DNA of 64,000 nt. Source: Mucilaginibacter sp. (GTDB lineage Bacteria > Bacteroidota > Bacteroidia > Sphingobacteriales > Sphingobacteriaceae). Shown here in pieces: positions 25,596 to 34,298 of the stretch (positions are counted from its first letter, which is position 1; every line of letters begins with the position of its first letter). The notes beneath the pieces are model-generated. The model was not told the origin of the DNA. It did no database searches and saw only the letters and a program-made list of their open reading frames with translations. The position numbers were made by a program, and so were the translations under genes. The DNA lies in assembly GCF_028288205.1 (NCBI RefSeq), contig NZ_JAQBOD010000061.1, forward strand, positions 1 to 64,000, read 5' to 3'.

Positions 25596-26711
25596 CTAAC
25601 TTTCCAATATTACTTTTAAGGCTTTCTCTTTCGCGGCATTTCCAAAAGTATCATATGCCTCAATTATTTGATCCAGCTTAAAATGATGGGTGATCAATTT
25701 ATTCGGCTCTATTTTTTTTGATTGAACGGTTTTTAGCAGCAAAGGTGTAGTAACCGTATCAACAAGCCGGGTAGTGATGGTTATATTTTTTGACCAGAGC
25801 GTTTCCAGGTGAAGTGTAACACTTTTTCCGTGAACACCAATATTAGCGATATGGCCACCTGCGGTAATAATATCGCCGCATAACTCGAAAGTAGCAGGTA
25901 TCCCCACCGCTTCAATGGCTACATCAACTCCCTTTTTATTAGTAAGGCTCATTATCTTTTCAATGGCATTTTCATTTGCATTATTAATGGTGTGCGTTGC
26001 CCCAAACTTTTTGGCCACACTAAGACGATTATCATCCTGATCTATCATAATAATTTCTGCAGGCGTATAAAACTGAGCCGTTAATAAAGCAGCAATACCT
26101 ATTGGCCCCGAGCCAACAATTGCCACAACATCACCGGGTTTAACTTGCCCGTTTAACACACCGCATTCAAAACCAGTTGGCAAAATATCACTTAACATAA
26201 CCAGCGCTTCTTCGTCTGCCCCTGCAGGTATATGATAAAGGCTGTTGTCGGCATGAGGTATTCTAACAAATTCTGTCTGAGTACCGTCAATTGTATTACC
26301 TAATATCCATCCACCGTCATCGCAATGCGAATACATCCCTTTTTTGCAATACTCGCATTTCCCGCATGACGTGATACATGATATAATAACATGATCGCCT
26401 ATTTTGAAATTACTTACAGCGCTTCCAATCTCTTCTATTACACCAACACCTTCATGGCCAATTATTCTTCCGTCAGTAACCGTAGGAACATCTCCTTTCA
26501 TAATATGCAGGTCCGTTCCGCATATCGTGGTTTTCAAGATTTTTACAATCGCGTCCGTTGGTTTTGTTATTGTTGGTTTTGGTTTGTCTTCCCATGATTT
26601 TTTTCCGGGACCATGGTAAACCAGGGCTTTCATGGTTGCATTATTAATTGAATTAATACCGGATGGTGCATCGGTTTGCAACGCTGCCTTGTCTGAAACT
26701 AAATTTTCCAT
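25596..26711 (-). CDS. zinc-dependent alcohol dehydrogenase
   Basis: The 371-residue MDR-family enzyme has the catalytic zinc ligands in TICGTDLH and GHEGVGVIEEIG, the structural zinc cysteines in CGKCEYCKKGMYSHC, and the cofactor loop VGSGPIGIAALL. The family usually starts at MKALVYHGPG, which would be 26633. The ATG at 26711 adds 26 residues of unknown role and agrees better with the promoter, so I keep it with caution. Tandem FNR-like boxes and a -7 box upstream suggest control by a CRP/FNR regulator, perhaps for oxygen-poor conditions. Confidence 0.9.
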   Translation of the reverse strand: MENLVSDKAALQTDAPSGINSINNATMKALVYHGPGKKSWEDKPKPTITKPTDAIVKILKTTICGTDLHIMKGDVPTVTDGRIIGHEGVGVIEEIGSAVSNFKIGDHVIISCITSCGKCEYCKKGMYSHCDDGGWILGNTIDGTQTEFVRIPHADNSLYHIPAGADEEALVMLSDILPTGFECGVLNGQVKPGDVVAIVGSGPIGIAALLTAQFYTPAEIIMIDQDDNRLSVAKKFGATHTINNANENAIEKIMSLTNKKGVDVAIEAVGIPATFELCGDIITAGGHIANIGVHGKSVTLHLETLWSKNITITTRLVDTVTTPLLLKTVQSKKIEPNKLITHHFKLDQIIEAYDTFGNAAKEKALKVILES

Positions 26712-26755
26712 ATCATATTCTTTTAAATAGTAAATAGATTGTTAATTCGTGACTA

Positions 26756-26763
26756 CAAAGCTA
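26756..26763 (-). promoter_or_regulatory. putative -7 box (TAGCTTTG) of the alcohol dehydrogenase
   Basis: On the minus strand TAGCTTTG fits TAnnTTTG, 45 bases upstream of ATG 26711. It predicts a start of transcription near 26751. That places the two FNR-like boxes near -42 and -65. Confidence 0.55.
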
Positions 26764-26784
26764 TTGCTATTAAAGCCTGATATA

Positions 26785-26830
26785 AATGATACAGGTCACT
26801 TATTAAAAATGATACAGATCACTTATTAAA
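26785..26830. promoter_or_regulatory. tandem CRP/FNR-like operators (23-bp direct repeat)
   Basis: Two nearly identical 23-bp units carry TGAT-ACAG-GTCA (26787-26798) and TGAT-ACAG-ATCA (26810-26821). The second is a perfect TGAT-N4-ATCA dyad, the core of the FNR box TTGAT-N4-ATCAA. Relative to the inferred start near 26751 their centres fall close to -41.5 and -64.5, the standard activator positions. The cognate regulator is not in the window. Confidence 0.65.
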
Positions 26831-26937
26831 ATTTATGCCTTATTGTCATTTGCCTTTTGAGGAATGATTTTTGTATTTCTGCCAGCTGATGATAAAATAG
26901 CCCTCAATTAATTAAACGGCTTAATGATTCAACATAT

Positions 26938-26945
26938 TATATTTG
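26938..26945 (+). promoter_or_regulatory. putative -7 box (TATATTTG) of NDH-2 gene
   Basis: TATATTTG fits TAnnTTTG and ends 18 bases before the ATG at 26964. This argues against the TTG start seven codons further upstream. Confidence 0.5.
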
Positions 26946-26963
26946 TTTATAAAAACGCTGGTT

Positions 26964-28277
26964 ATGAATTCAACTGAAAAATCAAAGTTCCCCCAGGTAG
27001 TAATTATAGGCGGCGGTTTTGGCGGCCTTGAGGTTGCCAATCAGCTGACAGATAAACCTGTTGATGTTTTAATGCTTGATAAGCATAACTACCACACTTT
27101 TCAGCCACTGCTGTACCAGGTTGCCACCGGGAGTTTGGAATCAGAATCCATAGCTTTCTCTTTGAGAAAAAATTTTAGCGGGCAAAAAAACTTCCGGTTT
27201 CGTATAGCCGAAGTATCAGGCGTTGATCTTGAAAAAAACACAATCGCCACCGACCTGGGCGAAATAACTTACGACTATTTGGTAATAGCAACCGGATCGA
27301 CCACCAACTTTTTTGGCAACAAAGAGATAGAGCATTATGCAATGCCCATGAAATCAATACCCGAGGCGTTGAACTTACGGTACCTTATCCTGCAAAACCT
27401 TGAAGAGGCCTCATTAAAGGCAACTAAAGAAGAAAAAGAACCGTTGCTAACCTTTGTACTGGTTGGTGCCGGCCCCACCGGTGTTGAGCTTGCAGGCGCA
27501 TTGGCCGAATTGCGCAATCATATACTAACCCGCGATTATCCTGATCTGAAAAAAGAGGATATGAAGGTTTACCTGGTAGATTTTTTACCAAAGGTGCTCG
27601 GCCCATTTTCTGACCAGGGATCGGCAGCGGCTAAGACCTTTTTAACCGATATGGGCGTAGAGGTTTTATTAAATGTAAAGGTTGAAAGTTATAATGGCGA
27701 GGAAATAAAATTTGAAGGCGGAAAAAGCATTAAAACTAAAAATGTGATATGGAGCGCCGGGGTTATGGGTGTTGTGCCATCAGGTATTAATAAAGACATA
27801 ATAGAGCGCGGCAATCGCATAAAGGTTGATAGCATAAGCCGTATAATAGGATCGTCAAACGTATTTGCTATTGGTGATGTGGCCGCTATGATAACTGATG
27901 ATAACCCTAAAGGGCATCCCGGGGTAGCACAGGTAGCTATACAGCAAGGACAATTGGCCGGTAAAAATATAATACACTTAATTAAAGGCGAACCTACTGT
28001 ACCATTTAAGTACAATGATAAAGGATCATTAGCCACCATAGGCCGTAACAAAGCCATTGCCGATCTGGGTAAGATAAAGTTCCAGGGATTTTTTGCATGG
28101 CTGATATGGATGTTTGTGCATTTGATATCGCTATTAGGTTTCAGGAATAAAGTAATTGTATTTATTAACTGGTTAGGAAGCTATCTTACTTATAACGGAG
28201 GAAGTAGACTAATCATCCGCAGGTTTAACCGCGAAGAGTTACCAAAAAAACACAAACAGGAAGCCAAAGCCGATTAA
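26964..28277 (+). CDS. type II NADH dehydrogenase (NDH-2)
   Basis: The 437-residue flavoprotein passes electrons from NADH to quinone without pumping protons. It has the FAD loop VVIIGGGFGGLEVANQL, NYHTFQPLLYQVATG, the NADH loop FVLVGAGPTGVELAGALAEL and the late FAD contact VFAIGDVAA. A hydrophobic C-terminal segment (FFAWLIWMFVHLISLLGFRNK) anchors it to the membrane. I start at MNSTEKSK. It diverges from the alcohol dehydrogenase, which produces the NADH that this enzyme could reoxidise. Confidence 0.93.
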   Translation: MNSTEKSKFPQVVIIGGGFGGLEVANQLTDKPVDVLMLDKHNYHTFQPLLYQVATGSLESESIAFSLRKNFSGQKNFRFRIAEVSGVDLEKNTIATDLGEITYDYLVIATGSTTNFFGNKEIEHYAMPMKSIPEALNLRYLILQNLEEASLKATKEEKEPLLTFVLVGAGPTGVELAGALAELRNHILTRDYPDLKKEDMKVYLVDFLPKVLGPFSDQGSAAAKTFLTDMGVEVLLNVKVESYNGEEIKFEGGKSIKTKNVIWSAGVMGVVPSGINKDIIERGNRIKVDSISRIIGSSNVFAIGDVAAMITDDNPKGHPGVAQVAIQQGQLAGKNIIHLIKGEPTVPFKYNDKGSLATIGRNKAIADLGKIKFQGFFAWLIWMFVHLISLLGFRNKVIVFINWLGSYLTYNGGSRLIIRRFNREELPKKHKQEAKAD

Positions 28278-28359
28278 ATAATAACTGTATAGATTGTGTA
28301 TGTTTGAAACAAGCAACTTTGGTTGTAACATTAACCAATAACAAACATCCAATCTTTAT

Positions 28360-28677
28360 ATGAAACTACTTATACCTATTTGCTTCATTGGCGTTTTACT
28401 GCTAAGCGCTTGCGATAATAACGAGGATCAGGCAAAAACAGTTGATAAAAACGGCAGCGTTGAGATAGCTTTAAGCACCCGTCATCTCGATTCATTAAAA
28501 GATGAATTAACTACACATTATACGGTTTGGCGCAAAGGTGCTATTGTGCGCGAATTTAATAAACATGATACTGTACCCGGATTAGAAACCTTTAAAACTG
28601 AAGGAGAAAACGACAACGGCGACACCCAGAACGTTAAGGTTAAAAAGGACTATGAGTTTTTTGTAACTGTTAAATAA
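28360..28677 (+). CDS. small lipoprotein of unknown function
   Basis: The 105-residue protein begins with a lipoprotein signal (LIPICFIGVLLLSAC, lipobox LSAC with C18). The mature part is hydrophilic and beta-rich with no motif I recognise. It stands seven bases ahead of another lipoprotein and then an ATP-grasp enzyme on the same strand, so it is probably the first gene of that operon. Confidence 0.75.
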   Translation: MKLLIPICFIGVLLLSACDNNEDQAKTVDKNGSVEIALSTRHLDSLKDELTTHYTVWRKGAIVREFNKHDTVPGLETFKTEGENDNGDTQNVKVKKDYEFFVTVK

Positions 28678-28684
28678 CGGCACC

Positions 28685-28981
28685 ATGAAAAAATCAAAAG
28701 CTATAACCTTAGTTTTGGTAACCGCCTTGTTGGGTTGCAAAGAAAAACGGGACGATAACAGCTGGGGTAATAACCGGCTGTACATGCGTACCGACTCTAC
28801 AGGCACTTATACCCATGCGCGAAATGGTTTTATTGGCTATTATATCTTCAGGCCGTATGGTATGTTTTATGGTGGTAGGTATATGCGCCAGGGCTACTCA
28901 AATGCCGGCGTCCATATGTCAGAAGCCAGCATAACGCGGGGTGGTTTTGGCAGATCTGGCGGTTTCCATGTTTCTTCATAA
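28685..28981 (+). CDS. small Gly/Tyr-rich lipoprotein, YgiB-like by position
   Basis: The 98-residue protein has a lipobox (LLGC, cysteine about residue 18). Its mature part is rich in Gly, Tyr and Arg (GYYIFRPYGMFYGGRYMRQGY) and ends in a Gly/Ser-rich tail. It ends two bases before a YgiC-like enzyme. In E. coli the YgiB lipoprotein likewise precedes YgiC, so it may be the counterpart; I see no clear sequence identity. Confidence 0.7.
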   Translation: MKKSKAITLVLVTALLGCKEKRDDNSWGNNRLYMRTDSTGTYTHARNGFIGYYIFRPYGMFYGGRYMRQGYSNAGVHMSEASITRGGFGRSGGFHVSS

Positions 28982-28983
28982 TT

Positions 28984-30117
28984 ATGCAACGAATAAAAAT
29001 TGAACCACGCAATAACTGGCAGCAAACGGTAGAAGGTTTGGGCTTTGGTTTCCATACCGCTGATGTTCCGTATTGGGATGAATCTGCCTATTATACCTTT
29101 ACCATGCCCGAAATTTTAAAGCTGGAAGCAGTAACTGCCGAGCTTTGGGATATGTGCATACAGGCGGTACAACATGTTATAGATAATAATCTGTTCCATC
29201 AATTTATGATACCACAATATATTATTCCGCATATTATAGACTCATGGAACAATGACGCGCCTGCAATTTATGGCCGGTTTGATCTGCAGTATGATGGTAA
29301 GAACGAACCTAAACTATTAGAGTTTAATGCTGATACGCCTACCTCCATATTTGAAGCATCAATAGTGCAATGGTTTTGGTTAAAGGATTTTGATGAGCCT
29401 AAGGACCAGTTTAATTCCATGCATGAAAAACTGATAGATTACTGGAAATATTTGAAAGCCTACCTATACGAGGATAAACTATACTTTACCTGCGTTAAGG
29501 ATGTTTTAGAAGATTTTACCACAACCGCCTACCTGCAGGATTGTGCCATGCAGGGCGGGTTAGAAACCCAATTTATATATATTGAAGATATTGGATGGGA
29601 TAATAACAACGGTTATTTTGTTGACCTGGATAACCAACCTATACGCAATATATTCAAGCTCTATCCGTACGAATGGATGATTGATGAAGAGTTTGGGCAA
29701 AACCTGGTTAACGATCAGCTAAAAGCTATCTGGATAGAACCATCATGGAAAATGATATTGAGCAATAAGGCGATATTGCCTGTTCTTTGGCAACTCTTCC
29801 CATATCATAAAAACCTATTGCCTGCTTATTTTACAAGGAGCAATTTAAAAGATTATGTAAAGAAACCTTTGTTATCCCGCGAAGGCGCTAACATCACTAT
29901 AGTAGAAAATGAGAAACTGATTGCCGAGTCGGAAGGTGATTATGGTGCCGAAGGTTATATTTTCCAGGAGCTATGCAAACTACCCGATTTTGACGGCAAT
30001 TTCCCGGTTATAGGCAGTTGGATAATTGGGCAGCAGCCGGCTGGCATGGGTATAAGAGAATCGAGTACACTTATAACAGATAATGTGAGTAGATTTGTAC
30101 CGCATTTGATCTTATAA
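28984..30117 (+). CDS. glutathionylspermidine synthase-like ATP-grasp enzyme (YgiC/YjfC type)
   Basis: The 377-residue protein matches the C-terminal synthetase domain of glutathionylspermidine synthase: YYTFTMPEILKLEAVTAEL, LLEFNADTPTSIFEA, the central YPYEWMIDEEFG, WKMILSNKAILPVLWQL and the final KPLLSREGANI with ESSTLITDNVSRFVPH. It lacks the amidase domain. The true ligation substrate of this stand-alone group is not settled. It is flanked by lipoproteins upstream and an HMG-CoA lyase-like gene three bases downstream. Confidence 0.88.
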   Translation: MQRIKIEPRNNWQQTVEGLGFGFHTADVPYWDESAYYTFTMPEILKLEAVTAELWDMCIQAVQHVIDNNLFHQFMIPQYIIPHIIDSWNNDAPAIYGRFDLQYDGKNEPKLLEFNADTPTSIFEASIVQWFWLKDFDEPKDQFNSMHEKLIDYWKYLKAYLYEDKLYFTCVKDVLEDFTTTAYLQDCAMQGGLETQFIYIEDIGWDNNNGYFVDLDNQPIRNIFKLYPYEWMIDEEFGQNLVNDQLKAIWIEPSWKMILSNKAILPVLWQLFPYHKNLLPAYFTRSNLKDYVKKPLLSREGANITIVENEKLIAESEGDYGAEGYIFQELCKLPDFDGNFPVIGSWIIGQQPAGMGIRESSTLITDNVSRFVPHLIL

Positions 30118-30120
30118 TTG

Positions 30121-30978
30121 ATGTCATCAGCAATAAAACTCACCGAATGTCCGCGCGACGCGATGCAGGGTTTATCAAACTTTGTACCCACTGTTATTAA
30201 AGCTGATTATATCAACCTGTTATTGCAGGTTGGCTTTGATACCATTGATTTTGGCAGTTTTGTATCGCCAAAGGCCATACCCCAAATGCGGGATACGGCC
30301 GAAGTATTGGCACAGCTTGATCTGGGTAATACCAATTCAAAACTATTAGCCATCATCGCCAATTACCGTGGCGCCGAAGAAGCTGCCATGCATAATGAAA
30401 TAACCTATCTGGGCTATCCTTTTTCCATATCCGAAACATTCCAGCTGCGTAATGCAAACTCAACCATAAATGACGCCTTTGATACGGTGAAAAAGATTAA
30501 GGGCCTATGCGTTGACAAAAATAAAGAGCTATTGGTTTACCTGTCTATGGGTTTTGGTAACCCTTACGGGGATGAATGGAACACGGAGATCATACATCAA
30601 TGGACAGAGAGATTAGTAAATGAAGGCATCAACATCATTGCCCTTTCTGATACAATAGGCGTTGCTACTGCTGACCAAATAAAAAGCATATACCCGCAGC
30701 TATGTGCCGAATTCGCGAAAACAGAATTTGGTGTACACCTGCACAGCACGCCCGATACCTGGTATGAAAAGGTGGAAGCTGCTTACCAAAGCGGCTGCAA
30801 ACGTTTTGACAGTGCACTAAAAGGCTACGGCGGCTGCCCAATGGCTAAAGATGACCTTACAGGCAATATCGCTACCGAGAACCTAATAAGTTATCTACGA
30901 TCACAAAATGTGCTGCAAGAGCTTAATTATGATAAATTACAGGATGCGCTGGATTATTCGGTAAGAGTATTTGGGTAA
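30121..30978 (+). CDS. hydroxymethylglutaryl-CoA lyase-like enzyme
   Basis: The 285-residue protein is a DRE-TIM type aldolase. It has the N-terminal ECPRDAMQ (the catalytic Arg-Asp pair), the substrate SxGFGNPYGDEW segment, the metal-binding HLHSTPDT and the signature GGCPMAKDDLTGNIATEN with its catalytic cysteine. HMG-CoA lyases cleave to acetoacetate and acetyl-CoA in leucine breakdown, but no leucine genes are here. I start at ATG 30121; a TTG precedes it. It lies three bases after the ATP-grasp gene. Confidence 0.88.
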   Translation: MSSAIKLTECPRDAMQGLSNFVPTVIKADYINLLLQVGFDTIDFGSFVSPKAIPQMRDTAEVLAQLDLGNTNSKLLAIIANYRGAEEAAMHNEITYLGYPFSISETFQLRNANSTINDAFDTVKKIKGLCVDKNKELLVYLSMGFGNPYGDEWNTEIIHQWTERLVNEGINIIALSDTIGVATADQIKSIYPQLCAEFAKTEFGVHLHSTPDTWYEKVEAAYQSGCKRFDSALKGYGGCPMAKDDLTGNIATENLISYLRSQNVLQELNYDKLQDALDYSVRVFG

Positions 30979-30986
30979 TGCTTAGT

Positions 30987-31077
30987 TTGTCATCTAACGA
31001 TAGTGAGAGATCTTAAACAAGATACATTTACTAAGCGCTTGTATAAGATTTCTCCTCGTACCTCGTCGAAATGACAA
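30987..31077. repeat. 91-bp palindromic element (TTGTCAT ends)
   Basis: The terminal repeats are TTGTCAT (30987-30993) and ATGACAA (31071-31077). The inner arms are AGAGATCTTAAACAAG and CTTGTATAAGATTTCT, which match 14 of 16 as an inverted repeat. The right side contains TCTCCTCGTACCTCGTCGAA, a common intergenic word in this phylum. It lies between convergent genes. Confidence 0.7.
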
Positions 31078-31086
31078 TTATTTAAC

Positions 31087-31518
31087 CTATCGTTGCACCA
31101 TTTTAAAATGCTGTATCCCCGCCTCTTCAAACTGCGGGCCTTCTTTCACAAATCCAAATTTTTCATAAAGACCTATTGCCAATATCTGGGCATTCAGGTA
31201 TATATATGTTGCATCAGCAGGCAGATCATCCAGGACAGTTCTTACTAATTTTTGAGCAACGCCTAATCCCCTAAATTGCTTTAATACAGCAAAGCGTTCT
31301 AATTTATAGCCATTATCTGTTTTGCGCCAGCGCGATGCACCTGCAGGTATACCATCAACCGTTGCTAAAAAATGGGTAGATTCATCCTCATGCTCCCACT
31401 CCAACTCGGGCGGGCAATTTTGTTCGCCAACAAAAACTTCACGTCTTATGGCAAATACTTTTTCAAGGCTTGCCTGGTCACAGACTTTGCCTACTTGAAT
31501 CTTTCTTTTTTCGGGCAT
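31087..31518 (-). CDS. GNAT family N-acetyltransferase
   Basis: The 143-residue protein is a compact GNAT acetyltransferase similar to ElaA-like members. It has RREVFVGEQNCPPELEWEHED, the strand HFLATVDGIPAGASRW, and the acetyl-CoA loop LKQFRGLGVAQKLV. The acceptor is unknown. Its start lies 41 bases inside the upstream membrane-protein gene in another frame, so the two may be translationally linked. Confidence 0.88.
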   Translation of the reverse strand: MPEKRKIQVGKVCDQASLEKVFAIRREVFVGEQNCPPELEWEHEDESTHFLATVDGIPAGASRWRKTDNGYKLERFAVLKQFRGLGVAQKLVRTVLDDLPADATYIYLNAQILAIGLYEKFGFVKEGPQFEEAGIQHFKMVQR

Positions 31519-31981
31519 CGATATAATGCTTTTTGGTTTTTAAGTTAGAAAGTTTAAATTTATGATTTTCTGTTGCAGCATCAATAGAATGGGTACAAGT
31601 TAAATCATCCTCCTGTTCGGCCAGGTCTGATAACTGCACATAAAACTTATGCAATTGGTCAAGCTCATCTTCGGTAATATCTTCAATATCAACCATCCGG
31701 TTACTTGCACCCTGGTGTGAGGCTAATAATTCGTTCAGCTTTAAATGAATGGCTTTCGAGTCTTTATTTTGTGATTTTTGAATCAGGAAAACCATCAAAA
31801 AAGTAACTATAGTTGTACCTGTATTGATAATTAACTGCCAGGTATCAGAATACTTAAATATCGGCCCGGTAACACCCCATACTATAATAATACTTATTGC
31901 TGTAAAAAAAGCTGCAGAACTGCCCGTAGCCGCTGTTGCCCAGTTAGCAAATCTTTCGAAAAAGTTTTTATTTTTAGCCAT
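31478..31981 (-). CDS. low-affinity iron permease-family membrane protein
   Basis: The 167-residue protein has two membrane helices near the N-terminus (AFFTAISIIIVWGVTGPIF and LIINTGTTIVTFLMVFLI), with the family features FERFANWATAATGS and QKSQNKDSKAIHLKLNELL. The C-terminal half is soluble and charged. Family members are called low-affinity iron permeases after a yeast relative, but transport by the bacterial ones is not established. It overlaps the GNAT gene by 41 bases. Confidence 0.8.
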   Translation of the reverse strand: MAKNKNFFERFANWATAATGSSAAFFTAISIIIVWGVTGPIFKYSDTWQLIINTGTTIVTFLMVFLIQKSQNKDSKAIHLKLNELLASHQGASNRMVDIEDITEDELDQLHKFYVQLSDLAEQEDDLTCTHSIDAATENHKFKLSNLKTKKHYIDARKKKDSSRQSL

Positions 31982-32010
31982 AATACTTATTTATTATGCC
32001 TTTATAACTA

Positions 32011-32040
32011 AAAAAAAGCGCCAATGTTTTGCATTGGCGC
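32011..32040 (-). terminator. terminator of the fructose-bisphosphate aldolase gene
   Basis: GCGCCAATG (32018-32026) pairs with CATTGGCGC (32032-32040). Seven T residues follow on the minus strand (32017-32011). It lies 23 bases after the stop codon. Confidence 0.88.
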
Positions 32041-32062
32041 TCTTAATACTATCAGGTATATC

Positions 32063-33148
32063 TTATAATTTGTCAGTTGCGTTGATGCAATTCAAATCTT
32101 CAAAAGCGGTGGTTAAACGCTTAACAAAGTTCTCCTCGCCTTTGCGTAACCATACGCGCGGGTCATAATATTTTTTGTTTGGAGAGTCTGCACCTTCCGG
32201 GTTGCCTATTTGATCTTGCAGGTAAGCTTCTTTTGATTGGTAGTAATCCTTTATACCTTCCCAGTATGCCCATTGCATATCGGTATCAATATTCATTTTA
32301 ATGGCACCATAACCAATCGCCTCACGAATCTCTTCCTGGCTCGAACCGGAACCACCATGGAACACAAAATTGATTGGCTTTTCGTCGGTTAAATCAAATT
32401 TCTTCTTCACATATTCTTGTGAGTTATGCAGTATAACCGGCTGTAGCTTTACGTTACCCGGTTTGTAAACACCATGCACATTACCAAAAGCTGCAGCCAC
32501 GGTAAAGCGCGGACTTACTTTTAATAAATTCTCATAAGAATAAGCCACATCTTCCGGCTGAGTATATAAACGTGAGCTGTCTACATCAGAATTGTCAACG
32601 CCATCTTCTTCGCCGCCAGTAACACCTAATTCTATCTCAAGTGTCATACCCATTTTGGCCATACGTGCCAGGTATTTGGCAGATATTTCAATATTTTCTT
32701 CAATTGATTCTTCAGACAAGTCCAACATGTGCGATGAGAACAGCGGTTTGCCTGTTTCAGCAAAAAACTTTTCGCCATAATCTAATAAACCATCTATCCA
32801 TGGTAATAACTTTTTAGCAGCATGGTCTGTATGTAAAATTACAGCAACGCCATAATGCTCTGCCAATAAATGCACATGCCGTGCAGCAGATACACCACCC
32901 AAAATACAGGCCTGTAACTTAGAGTTATCTAATGATTTGCCTGCGTAAAACTGCGCGCCGCCATGCGACAGCTGTATAATTACCGGCGAGTTTACTGCCT
33001 TTGCGGTTTCCATTACAGCGTTAATTGTATTGGTACCTATTACATTTACCGCAGGTAAAGCAAACTGGTGCTTTTTAGCTGCCTCAAATAGTTCTTGCAC
33101 CTGATCGCCGTGCAAAACACCTTTATAATTTTTTAAATCCATTACCAT
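32063..33148 (-). CDS. fbaA: class II fructose-bisphosphate aldolase
   Basis: The 361-residue zinc aldolase acts in glycolysis and gluconeogenesis. It has FALPAVNVIGTNTINAVMETA, zinc-binding VILHTDHAAKKLLPW, ELGVTGGEEDGVDN, the second zinc site AAFGNVHGVYKPGNV and the phosphate loop FVFHGGSGSS. Its length fits the longer E. coli FbaA-like subgroup. The start is MVM; either methionine (33148 or 33142) could be used. It is monocistronic with its own terminator. Confidence 0.95.
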   Translation of the reverse strand: MVMDLKNYKGVLHGDQVQELFEAAKKHQFALPAVNVIGTNTINAVMETAKAVNSPVIIQLSHGGAQFYAGKSLDNSKLQACILGGVSAARHVHLLAEHYGVAVILHTDHAAKKLLPWIDGLLDYGEKFFAETGKPLFSSHMLDLSEESIEENIEISAKYLARMAKMGMTLEIELGVTGGEEDGVDNSDVDSSRLYTQPEDVAYSYENLLKVSPRFTVAAAFGNVHGVYKPGNVKLQPVILHNSQEYVKKKFDLTDEKPINFVFHGGSGSSQEEIREAIGYGAIKMNIDTDMQWAYWEGIKDYYQSKEAYLQDQIGNPEGADSPNKKYYDPRVWLRKGEENFVKRLTTAFEDLNCINATDKL

Positions 33149-33359
33149 TATTTTGTGCGCCGAAGTTAAAAAAAATCCTTGTTCTTATGAGATAAAAGTC
33201 TATAAAAATGATAGGATATTGTAAAAATTACACCATGAGCAATTTACCACACTCTATCCGGGTTTTTATATGTAAAACGAGGATAGTCGACACACTTTTT
33301 TAAAATCATTACAAACTTTTTTCGTTTCTTTGCATTAATTGAAAGAGCTAGACATAGAT

Positions 33360-34205
33360 ATGGCATGGTTTAAACGAGAGTTAAAAGGGATAATTACGAC
33401 TACTGAGGAGAAGAAAGAAACCCCTGACGGGATCTGGAACAAATGCCCTCAATGTAAGAAACCCCTTCACTATTCTGAGCAGGTTGAAAATCAATACGTT
33501 TGTCATTATTGCGGTTTCCATTTACGCATCGGATCAAAAGAATACTTTTCTGTTCTGTTTGATAATAATGAGTTTACTGAATTGTTTCCTGACCTTGTAT
33601 CAGGCGATCCACTGAATTTTACAGACACTAAAAAATATACCGAAAGGTTGATTGAAACCCAGTTTAAAACCGGCCTTAAAGATGCTATACGTGCCGGGGC
33701 AGGAAAAATTAACGGGCAGGACATAGTTATTGCCTGCATGGATTTTAACTTCATCGGCGGATCAATGGGGTCGGTAGTAGGCGAAAAAATAGCCCGTTCT
33801 ATTGATTATTGTATTGAGCATAAAGTTCCTTTCCTTATGATATCCAAATCAGGCGGCGCGCGGATGATGGAAGCAGCATTCTCTTTAATGCAAATGGCTA
33901 AAACATCAGCTAAACTGGCTTTATTATCACAGGCCAAAGTGCCTTATATATCGTTGTTAACCGACCCTACAACAGGCGGTGTAACTGCATCATATGCTAT
34001 GCTGGGTGATATTAATATTGCCGAGCCGGGTGCCTTAATTGGATTTGCGGGACCAAGGGTAATTAAAGAGACCATTAAAAAAGATTTACCAAAGGGATTC
34101 CAAACAGCAGAGTTTGTGCAGGAACATGGTTTCCTTGATTTTATTGTTGATCGCCGCGAAATGAAAGAAGAACTGACCGCATTTTTAAAAATGTTAAAAA
34201 ATTAA
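33360..34205 (+). CDS. accD: acetyl-CoA carboxylase carboxyltransferase beta subunit
   Basis: The 281-residue subunit transfers the carboxyl group from biotin to acetyl-CoA for fatty acid synthesis. An N-terminal zinc ribbon is clear (CPQCKKP and [11 protein letters not shown]), followed by the crotonase-fold core with [38 protein letters not shown] and [17 protein letters not shown] start at [10 protein letters not shown]; a TTG seven codons upstream is less likely. accC is elsewhere in the window (50379), so the ACC genes are scattered. Confidence 0.96.
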   Translation: MAWFKRELKGIITTTEEKKETPDGIWNKCPQCKKPLHYSEQVENQYVCHYCGFHLRIGSKEYFSVLFDNNEFTELFPDLVSGDPLNFTDTKKYTERLIETQFKTGLKDAIRAGAGKINGQDIVIACMDFNFIGGSMGSVVGEKIARSIDYCIEHKVPFLMISKSGGARMMEAAFSLMQMAKTSAKLALLSQAKVPYISLLTDPTTGGVTASYAMLGDINIAEPGALIGFAGPRVIKETIKKDLPKGFQTAEFVQEHGFLDFIVDRREMKEELTAFLKMLKN

Positions 34206-34235
34206 TATATTTCCTGTAGGAATACTCTATACTCC

Positions 34236-34278
34236 AAAACAAACGGGGTTATACATTTTGTATAACCCCGTTTGTTTT
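34236..34278. terminator. bidirectional terminator with 20-bp stem
   Basis: A perfect 20-bp stem pairs 34236-34255 (AAAACAAACGGGGTTATACA) with 34259-34278 around a three-base loop. It follows accD by 30 bases and also ends the small minus-strand gene at 34299. Confidence 0.9.
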
Positions 34279-34298
34279 AAGTAAATATTTTAAGGAAA

